Positions 33,122-43,765 of a stretch of DNA of 64,000 bases are shown here, one piece after another. Source of the DNA: Limnephilus marmoratus (Eukaryota > Arthropoda > Insecta > Trichoptera > Limnephilidae); contig OU862917.1 in assembly GCA_917880885.1 (NCBI GenBank), positions 32,104,104-32,168,103 on the forward strand. Reading direction: 5' to 3'. The position numbers and the translations under genes are program-made. Below the pieces are notes generated by a model. The model was not told the DNA's origin, did no database searches, and worked only from the letters and a program-made list of their open reading frames with translations. Position 1 is the first letter of the stretch, and each line of letters starts with the position of its first letter.

Positions 33122-33564
33122 GTAAGAATATTGAACGTAATTTTAACGATAAACGAGCGTGCGACTGATCCGAGATTCGAACAAATAGAGCAAGCAAGCT
33201 AAGTATCACCTCCAGCGCTTCCTCTCTCCCCTTTATTTAAATTATAAAACACAAATTCGAACTTCTTTTTATTTTGTGTCGAATTTATATTTATACCAAG
33301 TAAACTTTCTTGATAAAAATTAGAACGTTTATTCAAAAATATCGTACATAAACATGACTTCCAATTAGAGTGAAAAACCGACTATTTTCGTAAACTCAAT
33401 GCCATTGCGGAGGCAGTTACCCTAAAAAAAATTGAATAATATTTTACATGGCTTAAATTAAACCTAAAAGGCACCAAATTTTGACTCTTACATTACCGTC
33501 CAGTGAAAAAAAAGAATTCACTCCTACCTACTAACCATCCAGAGGAGCGATTCTGGAGCTAATT
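33122..33564. other. Upstream flank of the broken gene
   Basis: No further coding similarity. TTACCCTAAAAAAAATTG at about 33417 could be the far end of the element that contains the gene. Confidence 0.35.
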
Positions 33565-33745
33565 ATTGATAAGGAATTGTCCTTAACGTTTAAATTAAAG
33601 ACTTTCGTTAACTGCGATTCCAGGAGGCGGATTTGCGTTCTTTATCCCTTAGCTAAAGATAAAGAACGGAAATCTACCTCCTTTATCTCGGATAATAGCG
33701 AAAAGGTCATTAATTTTAAGTTTAAGGACAATTCATAGTCCTTAA
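33565..33745. mobile_element. Fold-back element (long imperfect palindrome)
   Basis: The left arm (AAGGAATTGTCCTTAACG ... GGAGGCGGATTTGCGTTCTT) and the right arm (AAGAACGGAAATCTACCTCC ... TTTAAGGACAATTCATAGTC) are inverted copies of about 85 bp at roughly 75% identity by eye, around a short centre near 33648-33660. It is non-coding; the 84-codon minus frame across it is a shadow. No target duplication was resolved. Confidence 0.7.
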
Positions 33746-36190
33746 GCAGAAATCTCCTTAATTTTTTTTTATCGATTATGTCGGTAACTTGCCTTCGCCA
33801 AAACTTGTTATCGCCAATGTCCAAACTAAATATGCTTAATTTAGAAGACGTGAACTGCTCATTGTTTGTTGGCGATTTGTTGGGGAACGAAAACAAGTTA
33901 TCGATATACTCGTAGTCGAAAAAAATGTTTATCGGTGCGTTCGTGGCAAGGGTGTTCTACGAGTATCAACATGTACACGAGTTACATCCATTGCGTATTT
34001 AACTTTATTCCGTGTTGAAAGAACCGTATTTATAATACATAAATATCTGATGATCCGTTCAGATACAGAGATAAAGCGTGCCGAATGTGGCGAAGTTTCT
34101 TCCCGAGACTCGAACAAGTTAGTTTTTCAACAAGCCAAGACTTCCTCCACGAGGAAATTTGAAACAACAAAGTGGTATTGAGCTCTGTTAAGTGATGTCG
34201 CTTGATCGACAGAATGTTAGAAAAACTAACTTTCGCGGAGTTCATGTGCTTCGGAGGGGAGCCGCTCGACTCTCGAGGCTTCTGAATTCGTTGCATAATA
34301 TATTACGCCGTATTGAAGTTTGAAGTTACAGCAACATTTCGATAAGACGCTAATGAAAATAAATTCCACATGAAGTGGATCCGATGAATTATTCAACCTG
34401 TTTGTCTTTTTACTTCGATTCGTTACGAAAAGTTGTTTTTACATCCCTATCGTTTTCACACACGAAATTTTACGGCTTAACCATTGATACGGGACATTAC
34501 TGTTTTTTTTTTATGTGCCCTATCATTCGTTTTCTTCCAGCTGTTTGGATCTGATGCCACGGCATCAACTATTATGTAGAATAAGGGTGCATATGAATTG
34601 AAGAATTTCAATTTGATTAGAATATTTTCAATAAAAAATCTGGAGGTATTCATCTAAAATAATCGAAAGTGCATCTCTGTTATTCTAACAAAAGTACTTT
34701 TCTATCGATTTTTGTCATTGAAATTGAATATTTTAGCCAACAACTTAGGTAAAAGAATGTTAGATTGCACAATACCTACTCTTGTCGCGAATGTGGAGGG
34801 CCGTTGATAAATTCTGTTCTATTGCGCCGGTTCAGGTCATATGATTTATTTATGTGACCTTAATAGTAGAAAACTCATCTAGAGTTTAATCTTTCAGCAA
34901 AGTTACATCGTTTATTTAGGCAATATCGTCAAAATCCGTGGTTCGTAATAACTATGCTCGGAAAACTTTCCTCGGTAAAGTTCGAACGATTGCATTTATA
35001 TGATTTTATGCACCCGTTTTCTTTATTGCACATAAGCATGCACCTCTTCACTCTGAAGTTGCTCCATTGAAACGATGAAATTGAATGACACTCAATAAAA
35101 CGGTGTCTGTTTACCGATGTTTGGAAAGTTTCCGGAGATATTTTTTTAAGGGTCCCCCCTTGTAGCGAATCCAGAACATGAGTAGTGCGAGTTATCTATT
35201 ATGTATGTCTCCGCAGCAAAATGGGGGGCCCCTAATCCGCGGCAGAGATCTGCAAACTTTTAAAAATGTAGTTTGTGTACCTATCGCTTAATCAAAAATG
35301 CACGTAGTTACTGTAATGTTTACTTGACATTTGTCCAGACCCGTTTTATGTTATTTCACTTCAAAAGCGCTTAAAGTTTGACAAGTAAATGTAGAACCAA
35401 TTGAGGGCGCTGTAGTACCTATACAAATTAATTTTTTTTTGTGAAACCAAGCTGTTTTAAAAGCAAAAGGATGTAACATTTAGAAAGAACTATGACCCAA
35501 TTGCACATTTTTCAGTATATGCATACATGGTATTGAATGATTAGTCGAACTTTCTGAAAGGAGAAAATGCATACTTGGTTAATTAGTCGAAAATTCTACA
35601 TAGGGTATTTATGTTAAGTTTGAGGTGCTCACTTTAAATAATTAAAAACGTTAAAAAGTGTTAATTCTGTTTTCATGTCTACCTAATTGTAATCAACCAT
35701 ACTTATTTCGATTGTTAGTGATAATGTGCGTGGTGTGAAATATTGTTGCAAATTCCCACAGAATGCAATCAAATGCGCAAAATTGTTAACATTCGGCGAA
35801 CTTTTCATTTTCAAAATTGGAACTGATTGTCGTAACCAGGATTGTGGGCGATAAGGTAGGTAGGTACATAAAAGTAATTCTATATTTTAAATTTGTATGT
35901 ATTTTGTTTAAAATTTATTGGCAGACCTAATCTGAATCACGGATGATTTTTAAAGATAAATTTCTAAATGTCTCTCTAATTCTTTTTTTGATGGATGCTT
36001 CTCAAATCCTACAATATTTATTGTGTGTATATTTATAGCAAATTAAATTTGGTGTTGGGTAGCTGAGCTGCATTTCGATTTATATCTTAAATCTTTGGTT
36101 GAATCTTTGATTTTACACGACCTTTACGTGAAATTAGTTGGTGGTGTAGAGTGTTTAAACATTATTATTATGAACTCACTTACAAAGATA
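33746..36190. other. Unannotated
   Basis: Frames at 33929-34296 (minus) are up to 88 codons but match nothing. The motif TGTGGAGGGCCGTTGA at about 34793 belongs to a short dispersed set. No gene is supported. Confidence 0.35.
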
Positions 36191-36194
36191 AAAC

Positions 36195-36432
36195 TACCTA
36201 GGAGTTTATTAATATCGATACGTGGTAGTTTATAAGTATCGGTAGGTGGTAGTTTATTAGTATTGGTACAGATTAGCTCATTAGTTATTAGTATTTGTGG
36301 TAGTTAACTCGTATCGGTACGTGGTAGTTTATTAGTACGTGGCAGTTTATTAGTACCCACACGGCAGTTTATTAGTATCGGCAGAGAGTATCTTATTAGT
36401 ACTGGTGGTAGTTTGTTAGTATCGGTACGTGC
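36195..36432. repeat. Minisatellite, GGTAGTTTATTAGTATCGGTAC unit
   Basis: About ten diverged units of 20-25 bp (variants of GGTAGTTTATTAGTATCGG with ACGT, AGGT or ACAG spacers). The minus-strand translation gives a periodic TNKLP motif and is not treated as a protein. Confidence 0.9.
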
Positions 36433-36753
36433 ACCAAAGTTCGGGGCTTCCTTTCCCGACACATATGTATTTTTTCTCTTACGCGGGGGTGGCCGCCAGT
36501 CGCTAGTCTGCCCGTCTGCCCGCGTCATATGATTACACAACAATGGGCTTTATTGTAATTGAAACTCTTTTTAGAAAATAGGGGGCCGAAGGAAATGGGG
36601 GCGCGAAGCTCCAAGGGCGATATTCGCTCACGGATGACCGGAATCCGGCCTCGTGTTTTAGACGGTCTGTTATTTTATTACTTTGTTTTTTTGATATGAT
36701 CAAATTCTTAACGGATGATCTTTTGAATAGTTGGGAAATAATATTTTTTTACA

Positions 36754-37126
36754 TTAGCTCCACACAGGAGGCCCCGAGGAAAATAATTTCCCTCGGGGCC
36801 TATGTCATCTTTAGGGATGGTCTTTTTAGGAAAGGATGGAGATGGGGGGGTAGTGTGTCCATGCCTCCCACTGCGATGCAAGGCGATGTTCCGAGAGTGT
36901 CCTGCTGTAGATGTCAAAAGGTCTCCCTCAACTAGTACCCCTCGACCCGGCCCGCCACGCAGTTGGTGGGCAAACACAACTTCCGCCAAGACCCAGATGA
37001 ACCTTACCCCATAAACCCTACTAAGTCGCCAAACGTAGCGAGCCACTTGGGGTGAACCATGACAGAGGTTTAGGTTATCCAATAAATGGTTCCCGGGGCG
37101 GCGGTACCCATACCTGCCTCCTAAAT
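36754..37126 (-). mobile_element. SINE family A, full length
   Basis: The 3' hairpin is perfect on the plus strand (GGCCCCGAGGAAAATAATTT / CCCTCGGGGCC), preceded by TTAGCTCCACACAGGAGG and a T-run (the minus-strand tail). The 5' end is at GGTACCGCCGCCCCGGGAACC (minus). It contains a longer middle segment (36890-36990) than the 25688 copy. The 172-codon minus frame at 36708-37226 is a reading frame through this SINE and the SINE B head next to it; it is not a gene. Confidence 0.88.
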
Positions 37127-37149
37127 TAATATTGCTTATAATAACTGAA

Positions 37150-37372
37150 CGGACGGCCTCCGTCGTTGAGTGGCTACGATCCTCTGCTACGAATTCACAG
37201 GTTTGAATCCCAGAATGCGCAAGCAAATTTTATTTGATTCATTTGTGTTATTTCGTAATTTATTCATAAAAAAATACATGTCTAATTTTTTTTATATTTG
37301 CGGCACTTTTTAGGGTTGTAGATAATTTCAGTATCGAAACCTTTGCTTGAAACGGCTTTAGCCATATACGAT
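37150..37372 (+). mobile_element. SINE family B, head and 5' body
   Basis: The tRNA-like head GGCCTCCGTCGTTGAGTGG (A-box-like) and CAGGTTTGAATCCCAG (B-box) is followed by AAATTTTATTTGATTCATTT and GCGGCAC..., stopping at CGGCTTTAGCC, where family C begins. It may be a composite or a deletion junction. Confidence 0.8.
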
Positions 37373-38015
37373 TTTAGATTTTCACGGCCAAAAGTATTTT
37401 TGTTACTAGTTTTTGGGATATTATGTCGTGCTGCGCTACCTCCTTCAGCCAACGTTTCGGACAGTGGAGGTAATCCACCTCTTACCCGCCCTGGTATAAG
37501 TAACTGATGGTTACTCCTTCAAGGCTCTCGCAAGATTCTAATTTTTTTTATTAAACGAAGCTACATTTATTTATTTTGAACGAATCTAGACCTCCAGTGT
37601 CCATGCATACGTTGTTAGTAAGCAGTATGCAAGTGCTTAAGAGGATAAACAAAATGCAAAAAATAGGTTAGTAAGACAAAGATAAATTAAACAGGGCAAA
37701 AGAAAAACTCATTCATGAGACTCCATGACGCGGAATTGCATCTGTAAAAAACCTGTAAGCACCTGTATAAAATAGAGAACATAAGAAATACAATAAATCT
37801 CAAATCAATTGGCAAGTACCAACAAAAAATGTGAATGGCTTTCGGTCTGACCATAAACTACACTTAGCTTCCGTGTCCCTTAGCCAACCACTCAGTGAAG
37901 CCTCAAAGAATGTTAACTGAATAAACATATTTATTTATTTAAATATTTATTTACACATTTACGTTTCGGACAGCGTTACAGTGTCCACCATCAGGTCAGG
38001 GCAGATGTGTAATAG
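37373..38015 (+). mobile_element. Hairpin repeat family C, split by an insertion
   Basis: The first part (TTTAGATTTTCACGGCCAAA ... CAACGTTTCGGACAG) ends at 37464. The second part resumes as ACGTTTCGGACAGCGTTACA at 37961 and continues to CATCAGGTCAGGGCAGAT. The 13-bp overlap is the target duplication of the insertion at 37465-37960. Confidence 0.8.
37465..37960 (+). mobile_element. 496-bp retroposon-like insertion with 13-bp TSD
   Basis: It is bounded by exact 13-bp direct repeats ACGTTTCGGACAG (37452-37464, 37961-37973) inside a family C copy, so its ends are certain. The 3' end is AATAAACATATTTATTTATT-rich, as in LINE or LINE-mobilised insertions. No frame resembles RT and no tRNA boxes were seen. 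It could be a 5'-truncated LINE 3'UTR, a non-tRNA SINE, or a processed transcript. Confidence 0.82.
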
Positions 38016-38149
38016 TTAGGGGTGATGTTTGTACTTATCTTCTTAGGAGCGATACCGTGTCGCCAGCTCCACTCCTCTACGAGCTGGCGCTACAATATAC
38101 TTTATATACAATATACTTTATATATAATATATTATATACAATATTAGTC

Positions 38150-38275
38150 ATGTTTGGTGACCAGATCTGATTACCTACTACCTTCAGCCTCACAATCTAA
38201 TTGAAGATGCTATTGTCACACTGGCTGCAGAAATTTGGGACTCTCTTGCGGTAGTCACATAAAAAAGACAATCGG
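38150..38275 (+). mobile_element. SINE family B, 3' fragment
   Basis: CATGTTTGGTGACCAGATCTG, CCTTCAGCCTCACAATC, GAAGATGCTATTGTCACACTGG and the GGTAGTCACATAAAAAAG end are family B 3' sequences. The preceding (TATATACAATATACTT) repeats at 38095-38147 are unrelated. Confidence 0.75.
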
Positions 38276-39300
38276 TAAAAGTCTGATGTAACGATTTAGA
38301 GATTTGAGAGAAAAACTTATAAAATGAAATTTTTTTTTCAAGAAATCATTATTACATTTTTTGTGACTTCAGTTTTCTTACCAATCGGTATGGATCACGC
38401 GATTCTTGGGATTATTTTTTTAAGTGACAACGACTCTTACATAACATTGAAATACACATAACCTTCTGAACGACCACATCCGTATTATTGGTGTAGTAAA
38501 AAAAAAAGTTTTATGTTCCCGACAACTTCACAAGTGTGCGCAGGCACAGGACTGAAGAACTTCCCTACATTTGGTAATTCCGCTAGAAAAATTGATTTCT
38601 GTGGAGATATTTTTCAATTGAACGTAGAAAAATATAATGATAATAAATATACATATTTATTATTGGTAATAATTACTATACCTTCACATTTAAAAAAATA
38701 TATTCATAATAGGCATGTAGCACCATCAGATACTGTTATTATTAGTACGGCTGCCGTTCTGCGCCTGGCGTGTAATGTGTGCCTGGCTAAATCAGCGCCT
38801 GGGCCGCCTGACCCTTCATTGTGATAATGCCCTTTTATTTCACGCTTCCATTGAATTTTTACCAACCATTATAAAATTTCCCCGCCCCTAGTGGCTGAAA
38901 TTCGAACGTTAACCCCTTGGGTCATTTTGGGAGATATTCTTCACAGACAAACAAACAACCGCAGAATTTTTTTAGGAGATTTATTTATATATTATATCTC
39001 AGCCTGACATAGTCTCGTAAAAAGTGTAAAACTATCTCCTTTTTTATTACCGTAAGAAATATTATTTAAACAGTGTTAGAAAGAGAGAATACCGCGCTTT
39101 CAGTTTGCATTCGAAATATATCACAAACGCTCCCAAAATTTTAATTTTTTTATATGAAATGACATACAGCATTTACAAAATATTAATAATAATAAGTATT
39201 TTTTTTTTATATTCAATGACAAAAAATGAAAGACAATAACTTTTGTAAATACCTTTTTCTAAATAAATCTGTTTTTTTTATTTCGTGTAAAGTTATAATT
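38276..39300. other. Unannotated
   Basis: A 103-codon plus frame at 38513-38824 has no domain I recognise, and its GC-richer end (38750-38820) looks like another repeat piece. No gene called. Confidence 0.35.
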
Positions 39301-39301
39301 A

Positions 39302-39750
39302 CAGTTTAGATTCTCAACCTTTTTTTGCCCACCGCCCACTATGATTTTTTTTTATTTCTAGCGCTCCCTAAGCCGTGAATTGAATCCGAAACAGCAACTG
39401 TTGTGGGAATAACGGGATACCACGACGAAGGGGCGTATGGGATACCACGATGGGGTTACATTTGCCGCAACGGATGGGGCGTAATGGGATACCACGACGG
39501 GGTTACATTTGCCGCAACGGAAGGGGCGTAATGGGATGGAAAATTTTGTGGATGGTTAGCCTCTAATGGGATGGGATGGAGCAAGATAGAATGGAGTGGG
39601 ATGGGGTAAAATAGGATGGGGTGGGATGGATTTCTCTGGGTCTCCTACCGCCCCCCTGAAAGTCTGATATGCCCCCTAATTTTCTTTTGGTCTTCTACCG
39701 CCCCCTCAAAGATCTGAAACGCCCCCACGTTGAGAACCTGTGGTTTACAC
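39302..39750. mobile_element. hAT-like MITE expanded by G-rich tandem repeats
   Basis: The left end (TTTAGATTCTCAACCTTTTT then GCCCACCGCCCAC) and the right end (CCCCACGTTGAGAACCTGTGG) are inverted, of the common 'GGTTCTCAACC' hAT-MITE type. Between them lie about 60-bp units with GGGATACCACGACG and GGGGTTACATTTGCCGCAAC (39412-39540), then a GGGATGG-type minisatellite (39535-39630). An 8-bp TSD was not resolved. Confidence 0.55.
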
Positions 39751-39754
39751 TATA

Positions 39755-40421
39755 AAACCATTGAAAAGGGACTTATAAAAACTATAATTAGTGAAATGTC
39801 ACAAAACTGCGCTATATAAATATAATATTATTATTATTATTATTATTGTTGGCGTTCATGATTTTAATATTTTTAATTGCTTATGTCGATTTTTAATACT
39901 AAAATCTGAAATAGTCTGTTACATAAAGAATTTGTTACAAGGTGAGTACATATTTTTATATCGATTTTTTGTCCGGTATTAACATAAAATAAATAATTTA
40001 AAAGTAGGTACCTAGACTTTTGAAAAATATTACTGAAAGCGGATGGGAAAAAAATAGAAATTTTTAATTTGAAGTAAAAAAAATTACCAAAATTGCTACT
40101 ACTGTCGCTACTTTTTTGTTACTTAGTAATTTACAGGATTAATTAATATCCAGTTCTCTTTTATATTCCCCTTACCATCGATTTGATAATGCCCAGTTTA
40201 TGCGGGTGTCCTCATTGCTTATATTCTTTGTTAAGAAAGTGTTCGTCACTAATGTACTTATCACACTTTTATCAGGGTTCTGAACTAGACAATTATTTTT
40301 TTATGGCTTCATTCAGAATTAAAATCCCTTCTTCATGAGTTGTCAAAAGAATGCTAAGAATTTGGTCGCTGGTATGGAGGGCCGTTATCTATACAAATTG
40401 TGAGTTGCGTCCATATATCTG
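39755..40421. other. Unannotated; (TTA)n microsatellite at 39827-39848
   Basis: An ATT/TTA trinucleotide run of about 22 bases. The dispersed motif GGTATGGAGGGCCGTTA lies at about 40371. Nothing else was seen. Confidence 0.4.
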
Positions 40422-40423
40422 TA

Positions 40424-40985
40424 CCCGAGAAGCATACGGAAGCAAGTCCAAAAAGGAAAATGTTCACGAGAGCCAAAAAACAAATTTTTCTGTAACTATG
40501 GTGTCATAACTTCTTCGGATTCATGCTGATGGATAACGAAGTAATTATTAAATCAATTATTTTTTTTTAAACGAGCAAATAAAACGAAATATTTTATATG
40601 TAAAATATTGTTTTAAAAAAAATCAAAATTCTGCTTCAAAATGAAATGGAATATTTTGTGGTGTATTATGAAAGGATCACTGTTTTAAAATTGTTTACTT
40701 CTATAGAAAGCTTAATAACGTTAGAGACAGAAGGATTAAAATGGATTCGAGTCATAATAGTCAAAATGCTACTAAATCATAAAGATGCAAGTCCATGTCC
40801 ATCTTTCTGCTTCTAATATAGTTGTTGCATCAAAGGTAGTTACATCCGTATACATTTTAGAAAATCCTATTTTTCTTCATGATAGGACCTGTATCTTTCT
40901 GCCGCTGATAAATATGATAATTTCTTCAAGTCTGCATAAAAAACTCATTCTTCAACTTTGGACTTGCATTCGTATGCTTCTCGGG
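40424..40985. mobile_element. 562-bp TIR element flanked by TA
   Basis: Left CCCGAGAAGCATACGGAAGC and right (reverse complement) CCCGAGAAGCATACGAATGC match over about 27 bp with two or three differences. TA lies just outside on both sides (40422-40423, 40986-40987). The terminal motif GCAAGTCCA recurs inside near 40787. No transposase; the 94-codon frame at 40785-41069 runs out through the right end. Probably a Tc1/mariner-superfamily MITE. Confidence 0.75.
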
Positions 40986-41065
40986 TATATTGAAAGTGAT
41001 TATTTGTTTCTGGAAAGTTATACCTTAGTAGGTCAAAATAATTTTGCCGATAAAGATTACAAATA

Positions 41066-42009
41066 TTAGGTCCTTACATATGAAATTGGCGTTTTGTGTG
41101 GGAGGAATATAAAGTCGATTTTTTTAAAATATAATATATTTATTTAATCAAAGTATGTACCATTTCTATCTATGCACTTTTGCCATCTCATAGGTAGTTC
41201 ATCGATCCCTTTACTAAAAAAACCATTCGGACGGGAATCAATAAAATCTTTGAAGGCGGTTTAGACTGCCACATCGGAGTTGAATTTTTTCCCTTGCAAG
41301 AAGTTATCCAAATTTCGAAAAAAATGGTAATCTGTTGGGGCAAGGTCCGGAGAGTACGGTGGATGTCTTAGACATTCCAATTGAAGCTCCTCTAATTTGG
41401 CAGCCGTCTGTTGTGCAGTGTGTGGTCTAGCGTTCTAACGCGCGTTTGTTGATTTGCTTCACTCAATTCGTGAGGTACCCACCTTTCAAGCATTTTCACT
41501 TTCCCACTTTGCTTCAAGTGGATTAAAATAGTTTTATCACTAACACCGCAGCCTGCAGCTAACTCGGACGTGGTTTGCGATGGATCCGCTTCCACAATAG
41601 CCTTCAATTCTTCATTATCAACTTTGGTCTCCGGCCGTCCACGGGGCTTGTTCTGCAGGTCGAAATTTCCAGAACGAAAACGTTGGAACCAAAAACGCAC
41701 TGTGTTTTCTTTTGCGGCACCGTCGCCATACACATCATTAATCCTTCGAGCCGTTTCTGCAGCACTGGTGCCACGGTGGAACTCGTACTCGTAAATAACG
41801 CGATATTTCAAGTTTTCCATTTTGTAAACTAAATGACGCAAAGAAAAAAAACAATTAAGGAAAAAACTAATGAATTATAATTTTCTGAACACAAATACAT
41901 GAGTAAATAGCTGTATAAATTTGAATTTGGAATTCCTAACCAAAGAGAAGATATTTGAGATCAAAGTTGCCAGTACGGCAAAACGCCAATTTCGTATGTA
42001 AGGACCTAA
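41066..42009 (-). mobile_element. mariner element, internally deleted, with TIRs and TA duplication
   Basis: The inverted ends (TTAGGTCCTTACATATGAAA on the left; TTTCGTATGTAAGGACCTAA on the right) are about 30 bp with one or two mismatches, next to TA at 41064-41065 and 42010-42011. Length is 944 bp against about 1.3 kb for intact mariners. The deficit is one internal deletion within the transposase (junction near 41430-41440). The ends look well preserved, so the copy could still be moved in trans if an active relative exists; that is inference. Confidence 0.93.
41144..41820 (-). pseudogene. mariner transposase, deleted and frameshifted
   Basis: It starts at the ATG at 41820 (MENLKYRVIYEYEFHRG); an upstream in-frame ATG at 41841 is less likely. 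The N-terminal paired-type helix-turn-helix region (FWFQRFRSGNFDLQNKPRGR; GRP linker) and the second HTH (TTSELAAGCGVSDKTILIHL) are intact through PHELSEANQQTRV. Then a deletion removes the first two catalytic aspartates and shifts the frame. The C-terminal part resumes in another frame as ARPHTAQQTA ... LRHPPYSPDLAPTDYHFFRN, which keeps the third aspartate of the D,D34D triad. An in-frame stop follows at 41261-41263, and the normal end is YFD-stop at 41144. Not catalytic. Confidence 0.92.
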
Positions 42010-42039
42010 TATAAAAATAACTTGATGGTTTTAGTGAAA

Positions 42040-42300
42040 TTCCAACGGGATATTGTGATCATCAAATAACCAACGCCGCCATTTTGTGTTTTTTTGATAT
42101 TCGGAATACCCCGTTGAACGCCGCGGCCGATTCTCGATCCGATTCAGCTTTCTATCAAATTTTTACCAGCTGATAAGCATAATAACGTGACCGTTGAGCT
42201 AAAGCTTAAATGGACCAAGAATCAGCGTTTAACGGGAAACTTTCAAATAAAAAAAACACACTGATTGTTTATTTGATGACAATGTTACATTTGGATTTTT
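42040..42300. mobile_element. Candidate MITE with inverted ends (CATCAAATAA type)
   Basis: The left TTGTGATCATCAAATAACC and the right (reverse complement) ATTGTCATCAAATAAACAA are similar over about 20 bp. The same right-end sequence AAATGTAACATTGTCATCAA recurs at about 47872 next to CAGCGCCATTTT. Target duplication was not resolved. Confidence 0.4.
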
Positions 42301-43050
42301 GGAAATCACTCGAAAATTACAAACAAAAATGAAATTTGTTTTTATTCTGTTGAAAAGCTGAATGAGTATCTTAAGTTGTCGCGCAATTGATTTATCATAA
42401 TATTATACCTGAATGTTTTATTCAGGATAACTTTTAGAACCGCTGAATTTATCTTCGCGTTGTATTAATGCTATTTTTAATTCGGTGCATCACTTCTTTA
42501 ATAAAATCTGTCGTCATTTTTATTCAAAATACTGCAAATATGTCGCTGAATGTTTATTCATTTTTCAAAAAAAAAAAGTTAATCCTAACCGGATTCTTTA
42601 ACACTTTGCATATTTGTTTATATGACACCTGAATGACAAATAGTATAGGAGATATTTATGTTAAATAATAATCCCCGCCTCTTGGCTGTCACATTATAAA
42701 TAATGAAATCCGCGTTGCGAAAAGTAATTTAGTGAGTGGGTGGGTAATTATTTACATGGCTTAATCCAGCTAAACCGCGCGAAACGCCGAAATATTTATT
42801 TAGAAAATCAAAACACATTAGTTCGCCGCGGTTCACACATTTTGCAGTTCGATTTATACAACTCGGCACCTCACAACTTCAAACCTAAAATCAATAAACA
42901 ACATTCACGCAATATATATTACTCTATATAGACTATATCCATCCCTTCCTCCTCCCATCCCCATAGGTTTAGTGTAACTTATTTTTTTCTTTTGTAATGA
43001 GTACTAATAATTAAGATATAGGAGTGAAAACCTATAAATGGCTCAGTTAT
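42301..43050. other. Unannotated
   Basis: The frame at 42740-42931 (63 codons) has no recognised domain. Nothing supported. Confidence 0.35.
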
Positions 43051-43373
43051 TGTGGTGTATCGTAAAAGCTTCCGCCTTGTAGACACAGATGGCGGTGATA
43101 TCATCTATCGGTAAATTCCGCTAGATGGCAGGCCGCGTAGTGCTTAAGTTCTCCGGCAGGGGATTGGAGGGCTCAGAGGCTGTGTTTCAGTTATCACTCG
43201 CCAGAACCATTATAGCTAGCTTCTAGTTAGGTAGACTACCGCAGTCCCAGTTGTATACGCGAACTATAAATAAATCCAGATACGAAGAAGAATCTATTTT
43301 TATTCCGAAGTAATCTCCATCCGAAGGATTGGGAGAATCTGTTAGTGTGTCCATAAAATAACAGAACACTACA
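43051..43373 (+). mobile_element. Solo LTR (323 bp) with 5-bp target duplication
   Basis: It begins TGTGGTGTATCG and ends AACACTACA, so the terminal 8 bases are inverted with one mismatch (TGTGGTGT / ACACTACA). GTTAT flanks both sides exactly (43046-43050, 43374-43378). Inside are CAGTTATCACTCGCC (a plausible initiator) and AATAAATCC (polyadenylation signal). No internal retroviral-like region is next to it, so this is a single LTR left after LTR-LTR recombination. The 5-bp TSD fits Ty3/Gypsy, Bel-Pao or Copia; strand is set by the AATAAA. Confidence 0.85.
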
Positions 43374-43378
43374 GTTAT

Positions 43379-43765
43379 TAAATATGCATTTTACCATCTT
43401 TGGTAAATATTCGGAACAAACGTCAACGGTTATGTAACTGGATTGTGTATGTTATCTTTACTTTAAAAAACAGCCTACGTTTTTGAATGGTTTGTCTGGC
43501 AAAGCAGGGTTTATGTAGCGGGCTTGTGTATATTATCTTAATTTTAAAAGTTTTATAAAAAAAAGTGCGTATTCCGAACTGCAAACAGAGTGATTTGATA
43601 GTGTGAAAGCAAATTTTCAATTTACGTAAATAAAATTAAAAATGTAACATTTTCAACCTCCCCGAATGCAAATAGTTGTCTTTTATGGTAATTAAGAAGA
43701 ATCTAAAAGTTTTTTCAAAAAAAGTGCGTATTAACCGTTGACGTTTTTTCCGAACAATTACCCCA
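43379..43765. other. Unannotated; internal direct repeat
   Basis: AAAAAGTGCGTATT with nearby CGGAACAAACGTCAACG/CGTTGACG appears twice (about 43562 and 43719), and GGTTTATGTA/GGTTATGTAACTGG twice (43429, 43508). This suggests an old local duplication. No gene. Confidence 0.4.

Noticed and set aside
31101..33425. TTAGGGT... inverted ends enclosing the broken gene as a proven transposon
   Set aside because: Similarity between the two ends is only about 7 bases plus scattered matches, and no target duplication was found.
34030..34296. 88-codon minus-strand frame as a gene
   Set aside because: No recognised domain; an overlapping frame on the same strand is equally long and also unrecognised.
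36708..37226. 172-codon minus-strand frame
   Set aside because: It runs through a SINE A copy and the head of a SINE B; other copies of the same SINEs have stops in this frame.
38513..38824. 103-codon plus-strand frame as a host gene
   Set aside because: No domain, low complexity in parts, and a GC-rich end that looks like another repeat.
41392..41841. Intact 149-codon transposase gene
   Set aside because: It is the N-terminal part of a mariner transposase fused out of frame to later sequence after a deletion; two catalytic residues are missing.
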